Below are positions 35,053-43,508 of a DNA stretch of 64,000 nucleotides, in pieces (the first letter of the stretch is position 1; each line of letters starts with the position of its first letter). Under the pieces are notes generated by a model. That model saw nothing but the letters and a program-made list of their open reading frames with translations. It made no database searches and was not told the origin of the DNA. The translations under genes and the position numbers were made by a program. Origin of the DNA: Paenibacillaceae bacterium (GTDB lineage: Bacteria > Bacillota > Bacilli > Paenibacillales > NBRC-103111); the NCBI GenBank assembly GCA_029256185.1, contig JAQSYI010000027.1, positions 85,807 through 149,806 of the forward strand, given 5' to 3'.

Positions 35053-35631
35053 GATCAGCCCCCTCTTTGCAGTATCTTCATACTAACAAAGTGCATTTGT
35101 CTAGTAAATAATGAAAATTGCAAAAAGGGAGATTTAGGCATGCCGCGGGTAGGTGAAGTTTATACTCCGTATGGGGGGCGGGCTTCTGCCTAATGCTGCC
35201 GTTTAGAATTTCTGTCCCTGGGCGAGATACATGCATACTTACTTAAATGCATACATAGCGTTCACACCAAATGGACATTTAAGCGATTTTGTCTTTTAGA
35301 GCGTGGACACGGCAGCAGACTTGCTTGTCGTATTTATCAGCGACCCATTTACAATATATAGTGGATGCATGTCGGCATTGACACCAGATATAGCATTGTA
35401 TTTTAAATTGCCTCTTGCCTTGCACTACTTCTACCCGTGTCCACTTTCCTACGGACATTTTTCGCGATTTGTCCACTGCATAAAAACAAAGCCGAATTGC
35501 TGATCTCAAGCGGAGAGCCGGGTCATGTCCATTCCTTTTTTGACAGCCGCCTTGCACGGAAGCATAGTAATATTTACAGTGCCTAGGTCGACCAACTCCG
35601 CTTCTGGCGGAATAAGATCCGGTCCCGCGTT
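35053..35631. other. AT-rich intergenic region before CRISPR array 1
   Basis: This region holds the promoter of the response regulator and otherwise looks like decayed sequence. Two direct copies of ATGCATAC near 35230-35255 stand out. A minus-strand ORF (35279-35557) is the only coding candidate and is listed separately. GC content drops compared with the sugar region. Confidence 0.4.
35279..35557 (-). CDS. Small Cys-rich ORF, possible gene remnant
   Basis: 92-residue frame whose C-terminal half has spaced cysteines (IQCYIWCQC, then YCKWVADKYDKQVCC), suggesting a zinc-ribbon-like remnant. No clear ribosome site was seen and the N-terminal half looks unlike a protein. It may be the end of a decayed gene or a chance frame. 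Confidence 0.22.
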   Translation of the reverse strand: MQGGCQKRNGHDPALRLRSAIRLCFYAVDKSRKMSVGKWTRVEVVQGKRQFKIQCYIWCQCRHASTIYCKWVADKYDKQVCCRVHALKDKIA

Positions 35632-36061
35632 ATTTCTATCCACACTCCCGTACGGGGAGTGATATACTTTGTAACGCTGGAAAAATATGAACATCCTGTT
35701 TTTCAATCCACGCTCCCGCGCAGAGAGCGACCCGCATCCTGATCAACGAGGCCGTGGAGCTGAAGTTTCAATCCACGCTCCCGTACGGGGAGCGACCAGT
35801 AACGGAGAGTGTCGCCACGGTCCGACTTGTCGTTTCAATCCACGCTCCCGTACGGGGAGCGACCCGGGACTGCTTCGATAATCGGCTCTAGTGCAGGTTT
35901 CAATCCACGCTCCCGTACGGGGAGCGACCAGCCGCGGAGAGCGTTCCGTCTGCGCTAAGACGCGTTTCAATCCACGCTCCCGTACGGGGAGCGACTCTCT
36001 TCAATGGCAGCCTCGCTGGCGATCTCGACGTTTCAATCCACGCTCCCGTACGGGGAGCGAC
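35632..36061 (-). CRISPR. CRISPR array 1, type I-C-like repeats
   Basis: Seven 32-bp repeats start at 35632, 35700, 35765, 35832, 35897, 35964 and 36030, separated by six spacers of 33-36 bp. The last five are identical (GTTTCAATCCACGCTCCCGT and onward to GGGGAGCGAC). The first two are degenerate, with several changes, as expected at the trailer end. The complement ends in GTGGATTGAAAC, the hallmark of type I-C repeats, so transcription should run leftward from a leader on the right. The repeat has an internal CGCTCCCCGT-ACGGGGAGCG-like palindrome. No cas gene is found in the window. Spacers are all different. Confidence 0.97.
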
Positions 36062-36240
36062 AGCATGCACCGCAAAGCCTTGTGGTTCAAGGCTTTGCGG
36101 GCTTATTTCCGCGAACCTATCTTTTGCAACTGCTAGAGATAGTTTACCATAACCAAAAACCACCTGTAAACCCAGTACTGGCGCGGATCGCGAACCTCCC
36201 AGAGATTTTATGTGAGCTTGAGGTTCGCGGAAATAATCTG
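36062..36240 (-). promoter_or_regulatory. Leader-like module of CRISPR array 1
   Basis: This follows the youngest repeat. It has a perfect 12-bp hairpin CGCAAAGCCTTG (36071-36082) with its complement at 36088-36099, then a perfect 15-bp inverted repeat TATTTCCGCGAACCT (36104-36118) with its complement at 36221-36235, and a third copy of the CGCGAACCTC core at 36189-36198. The segment AGATAGTTTACCATAACC lies inside. About 130 bp recur next to array 2 at 39006-39138 in the same orientation. Confidence 0.75.
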
Positions 36241-36380
36241 GCTATCGATCATGTGGCTCAATGCCTATTTGAGTTTCTTCAACTACCTCGTATCCACGCG
36301 CTCAATTATACCCAAAAACAAAATTCATTTGGCGATTGGGGCCTGCTGTGCCAATACAATTTGCGGACCAGCAGCTCCGA

Positions 36381-36578
36381 CTAATTTGATCGCCGAAGCC
36401 ATTTAATCTCTTGCTGATACCACTTCCCAGAGAAAGTGTATCCAATTCGACTGTACTCTGAAAGGAGCAACTTTTTTCGAAAGGAAAGAGCCACGGCTAA
36501 GGCCCCATATAATGTCTCTTCCCTGTCTATATTGTTAACCCTGTTTCCGATTTGTTTAGCCCAATGATCCATTTTCAC
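36381..36578 (-). CDS. Short ORF of unknown nature after hepT
   Basis: 65 codons starting GTG inside the end of the hepT remnant, with no convincing ribosome site. The product (for example ALAVALSFRKKLLLSEYS) matches nothing I recognise. It may be chance or the remains of another gene; the rest of 36241-36555 has no better candidate. Confidence 0.2.
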   Translation of the reverse strand: MKMDHWAKQIGNRVNNIDREETLYGALAVALSFRKKLLLSEYSRIGYTFSGKWYQQEIKWLRRSN

Positions 36579-36987
36579 TTTTATACAAGCTTCTCACTAG
36601 TGCTACAAATTGGTGAAAATCGTCAAGATGGTTATCAATAATACTTTGTACAATCGGGATTTGAACAGATCTGTAATCGTGAGCAGCTATGTTGCGGAAA
36701 CCAACCATGGCCTTTAAATTCCGGTTCAACTCTGCGGGGATGATCATCTTCTGATGAATCAAGTCAAAAGCATCTCGGCTGCTTTGGGGAATGCCCAACT
36801 GGTTCTCGGATACCAAGTGCATGGCTAAATCAATGCATGCTTCACATACCCGCTGCAAATTCAGAATAATCGAATCTTACTTGGTCAGGTTAAGTAAATG
36901 TGCAGGGTCATTTCCATATTCCTCAAGGATTCGTCTAACGCACCGGAGAATAGTTTCAGTTTTATTGAGCAGAATGTCCTGATTCGT
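36556..36987 (-). pseudogene. hepT: HepT-type HEPN toxin, inactivated
   Basis: The C-terminal part carries the HEPN RNase motif R-x4-H-x-Y (RNIAAHDY). Translating upstream in the same frame gives a normal family N-terminus (ILLNKTETILRCVRRILEEY ... NLT) but it is broken by TAA at 36877-36879, where the context predicts Gln (CAA). The family start is also missing: the codon at 36987, well placed after GGAGG, is ACG, not ATG. Full length would be about 143 residues, normal for HepT. Only a truncated product from an internal start, about 100 residues, could be made. It overlaps the end of mntA, as in intact hepT-mntA modules. Confidence 0.8.
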
Positions 36988-37396
36988 TGTAACCCCCTCC
37001 TTCTGGCGGATTAATCCTACGGAGTACCTGTTGCCGTTCCTCATTTAACCTGGCATATTCCTTCAAAGCGTACATATACGCAGACTTTCTGGAGAATTCA
37101 TCTTTTTCAAATAAAACAATGCCATATTCCACAATCTGTGCTTTAAAAACAGAACTTGCCTCCTGAAAATGAACCAAGTCCACTTCCCGTCCCAGCTTAT
37201 CCGCAAGCCGCTGAGAGAGCATAGAAATGTCATATGGGGAAGTCCTGGAATTGCTCATATAGGCAATATCAATATCACTGTCAGCCCGAAGCCGGTCCTG
37301 CGCGGCGGAGCCAAACAATATAACTGCATAAGCATCCGTATATTCTTATAGAACATTGATGATAGTTTCCTTCTGTTCCTCTGATAAACCAGACAT
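36962..37396 (-). pseudogene. mntA: MntA-type nucleotidyltransferase antitoxin, inactivated
   Basis: Minimal nucleotidyltransferase with the motif FGSAAQDRLRADSDIDIAY. The frame begins at ATG 37396 behind AGGGGA and reads MSGLSEEQKETIINVL, then TAA at 37346-37348, then EYTDAYAVILFGSAA. The stop falls where a Gln (CAA) is expected, at codon 17. Without it the protein would be about 144 residues, the normal length. Known MntA antitoxins AMPylate the HepT tyrosine. Internal starts after the stop would lose the first strand of the fold, so function is doubtful. Confidence 0.8.
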
Positions 37397-37604
37397 TGAT
37401 AACCATCCCCTTACTAAAAAATATACGTAGAGTTGCAGCTACCATTGTGCAGTTTATTGAAACTAAGGAGTTGAAATGACTTCTTTTTCTGGATCATGAA
37501 CGAGATTCTGACTTTACAGAACCTAGCTTTCGTTAAATATGGCTATGTTCGTTCTTAATGTTGATTACCAGCCAAACATATAGCCACCCTGCAAGCGCGG
37601 TTTA
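37397..37604. other. Intergenic region between mntA and the RCC1-like gene
   Basis: AT-rich. It contains an AAGGAG-ATG that opens only a 7-codon frame and an imperfect inverted repeat (GGCTATGTT near 37541 with AACATATAGCC near 37575) that could end the RCC1-like transcript. No gene is supported. Confidence 0.3.
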
Positions 37605-38489
37605 TTATTGGATGCTGCTCCATCCGTTTACATCACATTGTCCATAATCATTATCACCCACTGCCACCACCGTTCCGTCAGTTTTAAGTCCGAGAGTATG
37701 GGCGCACCCCGCCGAAACAGCCCTAATGTCGTGCCAACCACTTACATCGCATTGGTTATGTTTATTTAAACCTACAGCGACCACCGTACCGTCAGTTTTA
37801 AGACCCACGGTATGATAACTACCCGCCGAAACTGCTACAATATCGCGCCAGTCGCTTACATTGCATTGGTCATGCTTATTCCAACCCACAGCCGTAGCCT
37901 TGCCATCCGATTTAAGTCCAACAGTATGAAGATAACCCGCCGAAACAGCCACCATGTCGCGCCAATCGCTTACATTGCATTGGCGATACTTATTGTTACC
38001 CACAGCCGTTACCGTTCCGTCTAATTTTAGGCCCACCGTATGCCAGTCACCCGCCGTGACCGCTACAATATCCTGCCATCTGCTTACGTCGCATTCACCT
38101 TCATTATTTCGGCCTACTGCCATCACCGTTCCATCCGATTTAACCCCAATGGTACGGCACCAACCTGCTGCAACTGCTACAATATCGTACCAGTCGTTGA
38201 CATCGCATTGGTTATGCCTATTCCAACCCACGGCTGTCACAGTACCGTTAGATTTGAGACCAATTGTATGAGCATTGCCTGTATTCGTCGCCATATGAAC
38301 ATTACCAGCAACAACTGCGACGATATGGCACCAATCGCTTACATTACATTGACCGTATTTATTATCACCCACTGCCGCTACCGTACCGTCAGTTTTAAGA
38401 CCAACGGTATGACGACGCCCCGCTGCTATGGTACCGTTACGCAATCGTTTCGTCTCAAACACCGCTTCCTTCCGTGAAATGCGGTCCAT
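37605..38489 (-). CDS. RCC1-like repeat (beta-propeller) protein with conserved Cys in each repeat
   Basis: 294 residues from ATG 38489 behind GGAGG. After about 28 residues come about seven units of about 38 residues with consensus AAGxxHTVGLKxDGTVxAVGxN, then QC(D/N)VSxWxDIVAV. This is the RCC1/regulator-of-chromosome-condensation repeat and should form a seven-bladed propeller. Each unit keeps one QC(D/N)V cysteine. There is no signal peptide or membrane segment. Such bacterial propellers are usually binding scaffolds; the partner here is unknown. It lies between two CRISPR arrays, 37 bp downstream of a 59-codon ORF on the same strand. Confidence 0.8.
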   Translation of the reverse strand: MDRISRKEAVFETKRLRNGTIAAGRRHTVGLKTDGTVAAVGDNKYGQCNVSDWCHIVAVVAGNVHMATNTGNAHTIGLKSNGTVTAVGWNRHNQCDVNDWYDIVAVAAGWCRTIGVKSDGTVMAVGRNNEGECDVSRWQDIVAVTAGDWHTVGLKLDGTVTAVGNNKYRQCNVSDWRDMVAVSAGYLHTVGLKSDGKATAVGWNKHDQCNVSDWRDIVAVSAGSYHTVGLKTDGTVVAVGLNKHNQCDVSGWHDIRAVSAGCAHTLGLKTDGTVVAVGDNDYGQCDVNGWSSIQ

Positions 38490-38526
38490 ATTTTACCTCC
38501 ACAAATGAAAAAAATCTGCCCGTCCC

Positions 38527-38706
38527 TCAGTTAGCTGAACAGTTTAAAGGGAACCCAAAGATGAGGTCGCGCATCCGCTGGAGAGGCTTATTTGTCAGGT
38601 CATTAAACGTTTGGAGGTTGGTTCCTGACTGCAAAGGGAGACTAAGTTGTTGCTTGTCCTTACCTTCCAAGCCTTTGGCGAGTTTTATCAGTTCCTTTAA
38701 ATCCAT
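38527..38706 (-). CDS. Small hypothetical protein upstream of the RCC1-like gene
   Basis: 59-codon frame beginning MDLKELIKLAKGLEGKDKQQ and ending FGFPLNCSAN. The start is ATG 38706, with GGAG 11 nt upstream. It is co-directional with, and 37 bp before, the RCC1-like gene, which suggests one transcript. The N-terminal half looks like an amphipathic helix and the protein matches no family I know. Moderate support comes only from composition and position. Confidence 0.4.
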   Translation of the reverse strand: MDLKELIKLAKGLEGKDKQQLSLPLQSGTNLQTFNDLTNKPLQRMRDLIFGFPLNCSAN

Positions 38707-38837
38707 AGGGTAATCAGCTCCGAGTCATATGACCACCCTTATCACAGAACGATTGTTCGCAACTTTCAAATATCAACATTCAAGACTAACATAGCCTTAA
38801 ATATAGCAGTTTTCAGAACGGCTACTTAAGGCACATT

Positions 38838-38977
38838 ATTTCAATCTACACCCCCGCACGGGGAGCGACCTTTGATGCGGAGTATAAGCGCGCTGTTGTA
38901 CGGTTTCAATCCACGCTCCCGCACGGGGAGCGACTCCCATAGCCTTGGCCGCCTTATCCAATGATCCAGCGTTTCAA
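38838..38977 (-). CRISPR. CRISPR array 2, short and damaged
   Basis: Two 32-bp repeats, at 38838-38869 (several changes) and 38903-38934 (GTTTCAATCCACGCTCCCGC and onward, one base different from array 1), enclose a 33-bp spacer. A 36-bp spacer (38935-38970) follows and is closed by only seven bases of repeat (GTTTCAA at 38971-38977) before leader-like sequence begins. The orientation is as in array 1. The loss of most of the leader-side repeat suggests it can no longer take up spacers. Confidence 0.88.
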
Positions 38978-39140
38978 AACCTTGTGGCCCAAGGCTTTGA
39001 GAGCTTATTTCCGCGAACCTAGTTTTTGTAATGATTAAAGATAGTTTACCATAACCAAAAACTTCCTGTAAACCCAGAGCTGACGCGGGTCGCGAACCTT
39101 CCTGGGATTTCATGGGAGCTTCGGGTTCGCGGAAGAATCT
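38978..39140 (-). promoter_or_regulatory. Leader-like module of CRISPR array 2
   Basis: Homologous to 36071-36240. It has a hairpin ACCTTG...CAAGGCTTTG with one mismatch, TATTTCCGCGAACCT at 39006-39020 with an imperfect complement at 39124-39138, AGATAGTTTACCATAACC inside, and a middle TCGCGAACCT. The arms have more differences than in copy 1. No gene lies in 39141-39389, which must hold the promoter of the next plus-strand gene. Confidence 0.7.
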
Positions 39141-39389
39141 CGCCTCCCTCCCACCCGCGCAACAGCTGTCATTTTGATCACTATAGCGCCACTCGGGCTG
39201 GACTCCCCGCCTCCCCCCTCTCCCGCTCCGGACCCCTTGCTGTTTTATCTGCAAAATAACACGATTTCTTTACACAAGGCTTACAGACCATTAACTCAAT
39301 GTTCCGGTTAGTATGATAGAATCTGTTCAATAAACGGGTCAACCAGCATTTTTCACTACGGGTTGGCCGCTTCATGAGGGAGGAAAGCC

Positions 39390-40967
39390 GTGGATTTATT
39401 TACGAACGATTATTTTACATTGTCGGCAGACAAGGATACGGTTGCTATTCTTGTGAACAAGCCTCATTTTCCTCTGAAGGACTTCGATGCTGTGCTGAAG
39501 AAAGTGCCCCGGCTGCTCTTTACCAACTTCGCCAATCTCCGCAATGCCCTGGCTCAGGCATCCGGGGAATCCGTAGAAATTGGTACGCTTAAGCCCTTAA
39601 TCGAGCTTCAGATCAGCAGAGACTTCATGGAGGCGTCGATCAGGCTGAATATGACAGAGGAAGAGCTGGAGGAGCGCAAGCCTCTTTTGCCGGAGGAGAT
39701 TATGGAGCTGCTCAAGGCCTACGGGGTGATTGACGGAATTTCGTTCCATACCCTGAAGAATGAACTCTTGCCCCAGCAGAGCATCGTTGTCGCCCAGGGA
39801 ATCCCTCCCGAGCCGGGAACGGACGCCGCGGTCAGCTACTTCTCCTTCTCCGAGCGCCGTCCCACTATTCGGGAGGATGGCAACGCAGATTATTATGAGC
39901 TCCACTTCATTGATGAGGTGCAGCCGGGACAATGGCTTGGCGAGAAGATACCCGCAACCCCCGGGAAGAGCGGGCGCAATCTGGCGGGCATTAGCATTCC
40001 CGGACAGGGCGGCAAAGACCAGCAGCTGCATTATGACAAGCAATCCGTCTCCGAGCATGAGGAAGATGGAAAAATTGTCCTTCGCTCCAAGCTGGCCGGA
40101 GTCGTACTAAAGCACGGTAAAAAAATCACCGTCCAGGAGCTTTTGACTATAACAGGGGATGTAGGTCCCAAAACGGGAAATATCGACTTTACCGGGTCCA
40201 TTCAAATTACCGGAACCGTGCAGGACGGCTACATGGTTACGGCTACCAAGGATATTTCCATTCTGGGGGAGATTGGAATCGGCGCGGTGGAGAGGATTGT
40301 TTCGAAGCAGGGAGATATCTATGTCAAGGGCGGTGTCTTCGGCAAGGAACGGGCAGTGATACAAGCCGGACGCAATGTTTACCTCAAGCATGCCAAGGAT
40401 TGCAGCATTGAGTCCGGCGAGAGCATTCATATCGGGTTATATGCCATTAATTGCAAGCTGCTTTCCAAGTACATTTATCTGGACAAAAGAAGAGGCCGCC
40501 TTATCGGGGGGCTGATCCAGGCCAAGGTGCAGCTGGTAACCGCCTATATCGGCAATGAGTCCGAGCGTCCTACCAAAGTGCTGATTGAAGGATTCGACCG
40601 CAGCCATATTATGAAGCAGTTGGAAGCTGTGCTGCAAGAGTACAAGAGCGTCTTGGCGGATCTGGAGCATATGCGCAAAGAGGTGGATGTATACGAGGGT
40701 TATGTGGACATGCTGAAGGACTCCCAGAAGAAGGAGTATCTGGACTTCACCATCCGCTACGAGCAGGCCGCCGAGAAAATTCTGGCGCTTGAGGATCAGC
40801 GCAAGAAAATGATGGCCTACATGAATGCCAAGGGCGATGGAGAGGTTGCTGTGTTGGAAAGAGCCTTTCCCCGCACGATGCTGCAGATTAAGGAGCTGGA
40901 AAAACGCATAGAACGGATAACCGCAGGCAGCTTTTATGTGGAGAAGAATGTATTCTTCCATGAATGA
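39390..40967 (+). CDS. FapA family protein (DUF342 polymerisation-type domain)
   Basis: 525 residues. The start is GTG 39390, 6 nt after GGAGG. The central half is a right-handed beta-helix-like region with repeated short strands (VQELLTITGDVGPKTGNIDF; GSIQITGTVQDGYMVTATKD; GDIYVKGGVFGKERAVIQAG), as in the DUF342/FapA family, followed by a coiled-coil C-terminus (about 400-510). There is no signal peptide. Its stop is directly followed by the GAF gene, so the two are one operon. Family members are linked to cell-surface or division-related functions; the role here is unknown. Confidence 0.85.
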   Translation: MDLFTNDYFTLSADKDTVAILVNKPHFPLKDFDAVLKKVPRLLFTNFANLRNALAQASGESVEIGTLKPLIELQISRDFMEASIRLNMTEEELEERKPLLPEEIMELLKAYGVIDGISFHTLKNELLPQQSIVVAQGIPPEPGTDAAVSYFSFSERRPTIREDGNADYYELHFIDEVQPGQWLGEKIPATPGKSGRNLAGISIPGQGGKDQQLHYDKQSVSEHEEDGKIVLRSKLAGVVLKHGKKITVQELLTITGDVGPKTGNIDFTGSIQITGTVQDGYMVTATKDISILGEIGIGAVERIVSKQGDIYVKGGVFGKERAVIQAGRNVYLKHAKDCSIESGESIHIGLYAINCKLLSKYIYLDKRRGRLIGGLIQAKVQLVTAYIGNESERPTKVLIEGFDRSHIMKQLEAVLQEYKSVLADLEHMRKEVDVYEGYVDMLKDSQKKEYLDFTIRYEQAAEKILALEDQRKKMMAYMNAKGDGEVAVLERAFPRTMLQIKELEKRIERITAGSFYVEKNVFFHE

Positions 40968-42899
40968 ATGGAGGTGTCAGCTCTGACTGAAACAAAGCAT
41001 GATCATATGTACTACCGGTTTGAATCTCTTCTGCTTGCTATCGAGCTGTTTACCCAGCGGTTCGATATGGAGCACCTGTCCTTATTCTCCTTCGATTTCG
41101 TCAATGAAATTCTAACCCTGAACGCATCCGCCCTGTTCATCCGGGACAAGGACCAGTTTATTCTGAAGCAAAAGCGTCTGTATGCTGAAATAGGCCCCTA
41201 TTCCATTGCGGATACAGAACAGCTGAGACAATTAGCCACTTTCCGCGGTCATATTATTACCAAGGACTTGGATCAGGTGCTTGATAGCCGGGATATTGAA
41301 GCCCTGCAGATTCAATGGATCATGCCGTTGATCACCGATGATATTCTTCACGGGTTTATTGTGGCTAACGGCAACCAATCGGGTGAATTCACCGACGGGG
41401 ATCTTATCCTCTCCAGCACCGTGATGCGGCTGATCAACAACTCTCTGGAGAACAGCAAGCATCTGCTGGAGCTGCAGGTCTCCAATGCCAAGCTGGACCA
41501 CAAGAACTTTAATTTGTTCGCCATCAACCAGAGCACCAAGGTGCTGCTGTCGGAGATGTCCTTATCGCGACTTCACGAAACGGCAACGGATATATTCAGC
41601 GAGGTCACAACAAGCCAAGTGACGGCCTTCGGCATCGTCGATTCCCTCACTCTGAAGCTTAAAATAACCGGATTCCGCAATGTTCTGGCTTACACCCGCT
41701 ATTTCGGAGAGTTTGAAATGCGGACCACCAGCTATAACGGTCCGGTTGTGCTGCACATTGATCAGGATCGGGAGCGTCTGGAGGAGCTGTTCGTCAATTA
41801 CGGCCAGTTTAGCGAGCTGGAAGCACATTACATTATTCTGATTATCAAGAACAGCAGCATTATGGGCATGGTCACACTCAGCAGGCCGGTCAACGATGAG
41901 CGCAAATACGACGATTCCATCTTCGAACTGGTGGAGTCCCTGGCCAATTCCGCTGTGATCGCCATCTCCAACGCCATCTCCTTCGAGGAAGCGAACCGCC
42001 AGCGCATCAATGCCCAGAACAAGCTTCGGCTGCTGCAGACCTTGAACCGTCTGGTCAAGAATATCAACGAATGCTCCACTCCCGGGGAACTGTGCTATTT
42101 TACCCTGAAGACCATGCAACTGGCGTTCCGGCTCAAAAAAGCCTTCATCTGCCTCCGGTCGGATCAGCATTATGTGGTGGAGGAGTCGATAGGACTGACG
42201 GAGCACAGCCAGACTGCGAACGGTCACATCATACATATGGAAGATATCTCCTCTTTTTTGCTTGAAGGGAGAATGCTGTGCGATTACACTAACGAAGGAG
42301 TTGCGCGATACTTGCCGGCAGAGACGGTGCAATGGGCGGGGAGCAGCAATTGCTGCATCATCGCTCCGCTTGCGGTAGCAAACAAGGTTGCATTGGATGA
42401 CGACCTGCACCCCCTCGGCTTTCTCATTATATTGGAGACGGAGAGCTCTCTGTTGGAGGAAGAGACGCTGCTGGTAGAGACTATCGCCGGCAACATTTCC
42501 CCGATTCTCTACCAGATGAATATAACACGGGCTCTGCAGCAGCAGATCGACCCTGCCGGGAAGCAAGCCTTTCTTCAGGCATTGAAGGATAAAATATTCA
42601 GGAGCGAACACTATATGCTGCCCTTCTGTCTGCAGTACAAACGGTATGATCAGAGTCCGTTTGCCACCCCCGGACCAGCAGAGGCAGAACTTGCGGAATT
42701 GCGCAAGGAGTTGTGGCGTTTCTCCTCCGAAGAGGAGGCGGATTGGTCAGAGGAGCCGGAGCTGTATGCCTTTGACGGCTATTTGTTTGCTTTTTCCCCT
42801 TCCCCGTTGCGGGTGGGGGGGTGGTGCGAAATTCCTGTAACCAACGGTCTGAGCTCCGTTATGACCTTTCCTTATGTGAATTTGCCCGTCTGCGGATAA
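40968..42899 (+). CDS. GAF-domain-containing protein, function unknown
   Basis: 643 codons from ATG 40968, which abuts the stop of the FapA gene. GGAGG lies at 40970-40974, so a CTG at 40983 may be the true start, giving 638 residues. At least two GAF-like regions are seen (about 20-170 and about 190-345, with IILIIKNSSIMGMVTLSRPV), and a third may lie at 360-530. No kinase, GGDEF or DNA-binding domain follows. It could sense a small molecule and act with FapA. No membrane segment is visible. Confidence 0.75.
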   Translation: MEVSALTETKHDHMYYRFESLLLAIELFTQRFDMEHLSLFSFDFVNEILTLNASALFIRDKDQFILKQKRLYAEIGPYSIADTEQLRQLATFRGHIITKDLDQVLDSRDIEALQIQWIMPLITDDILHGFIVANGNQSGEFTDGDLILSSTVMRLINNSLENSKHLLELQVSNAKLDHKNFNLFAINQSTKVLLSEMSLSRLHETATDIFSEVTTSQVTAFGIVDSLTLKLKITGFRNVLAYTRYFGEFEMRTTSYNGPVVLHIDQDRERLEELFVNYGQFSELEAHYIILIIKNSSIMGMVTLSRPVNDERKYDDSIFELVESLANSAVIAISNAISFEEANRQRINAQNKLRLLQTLNRLVKNINECSTPGELCYFTLKTMQLAFRLKKAFICLRSDQHYVVEESIGLTEHSQTANGHIIHMEDISSFLLEGRMLCDYTNEGVARYLPAETVQWAGSSNCCIIAPLAVANKVALDDDLHPLGFLIILETESSLLEEETLLVETIAGNISPILYQMNITRALQQQIDPAGKQAFLQALKDKIFRSEHYMLPFCLQYKRYDQSPFATPGPAEAELAELRKELWRFSSEEEADWSEEPELYAFDGYLFAFSPSPLRVGGWCEIPVTNGLSSVMTFPYVNLPVCG

Positions 42900-43351
42900 T
42901 CCTTGCCGTTCCCGGTGAACCTCAAGCGCAAGGCAGGCGTGCGCCTTATAACGCGGTGGAAGCCAGAACAAGCGCATGTGTATTCGAAAAAAAGAACAGA
43001 ACGGGCTTGCCAGCTGCCGCTGTATGGGACTGTGCTGGCCCATTCTATGCGAAATTTCATACAGAATAGGCCTCGCCAAGGACTCGCCGACCCATTCTAT
43101 GCGATATTTCATACAGATTGGAATGCAGTCGAAACACTAAGTACAATAGGACCCTGAGCATGAGCTGTTGGTTCGACTCACAGGGCTCTGCTTGCATTTG
43201 CTCCTCAGGCGGCGCTTGGTTTGTTCCCCAGACGGCGCTTAATCGATGCTTAATCGGTGTTGGCACACTCCAATATCAGCCTCATGCGGAATAAGAGATG
43301 CCTCCCCCTCCGCAGTATTACATCCTTTCTGGATGCGGAGGTTCTCATAAC
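42900..43351. repeat. Intergenic region with duplicated near-palindrome
   Basis: No gene is supported. CATTCTATGCGAAATTTCAT at 43041 and CATTCTATGCGATATTTCAT at 43093 are direct copies 52 bp apart, each close to palindromic around AAATTT. Further on, GGCGGCGCTT/AGACGGCGCTT and AATCGATG/AATCGGTG are paired short repeats near 43210-43260. The stretch separates convergent genes. Confidence 0.5.
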
Positions 43352-43406
43352 AAAACGCCGGGAGGCCGCTTGTGTTCTTAAACAACAAGTGGCCTCCCGG
43401 CGTTTT
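43352..43406. terminator. Strong two-way terminator hairpin after apt and the GAF gene
   Basis: A 22-bp stem AAAACGCCGGGAGGCCGCTT... (43352-43373) pairs with 43385-43406 with a single G-T pair; the loop is 11 bases. The A-run and T-run at the base give U-tracts in both directions, suiting the convergent GAF (plus) and apt (minus) genes. Confidence 0.85.
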
Positions 43407-43508
43407 GGGGCTCATAGAATAAACCGGGAGGATATCTGCACAGGCATTCCGCCGCATCTCCAATCTCCGCTTACAGATCCTTGATGCGCCGCGGATCATG
43501 ACCGGCGT

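Noticed and set aside
35687..36163. ORFs giving proteins rich in FNPRSRTGSD or RTGAWIET
   Set aside because: They are translations of CRISPR repeats on either strand, a known annotation artefact.
36877..37348. Possible reassignment of TAA to Gln
   Set aside because: Many genes in the window end normally at TAA without extended homology; simple nonsense mutations explain the two codons.
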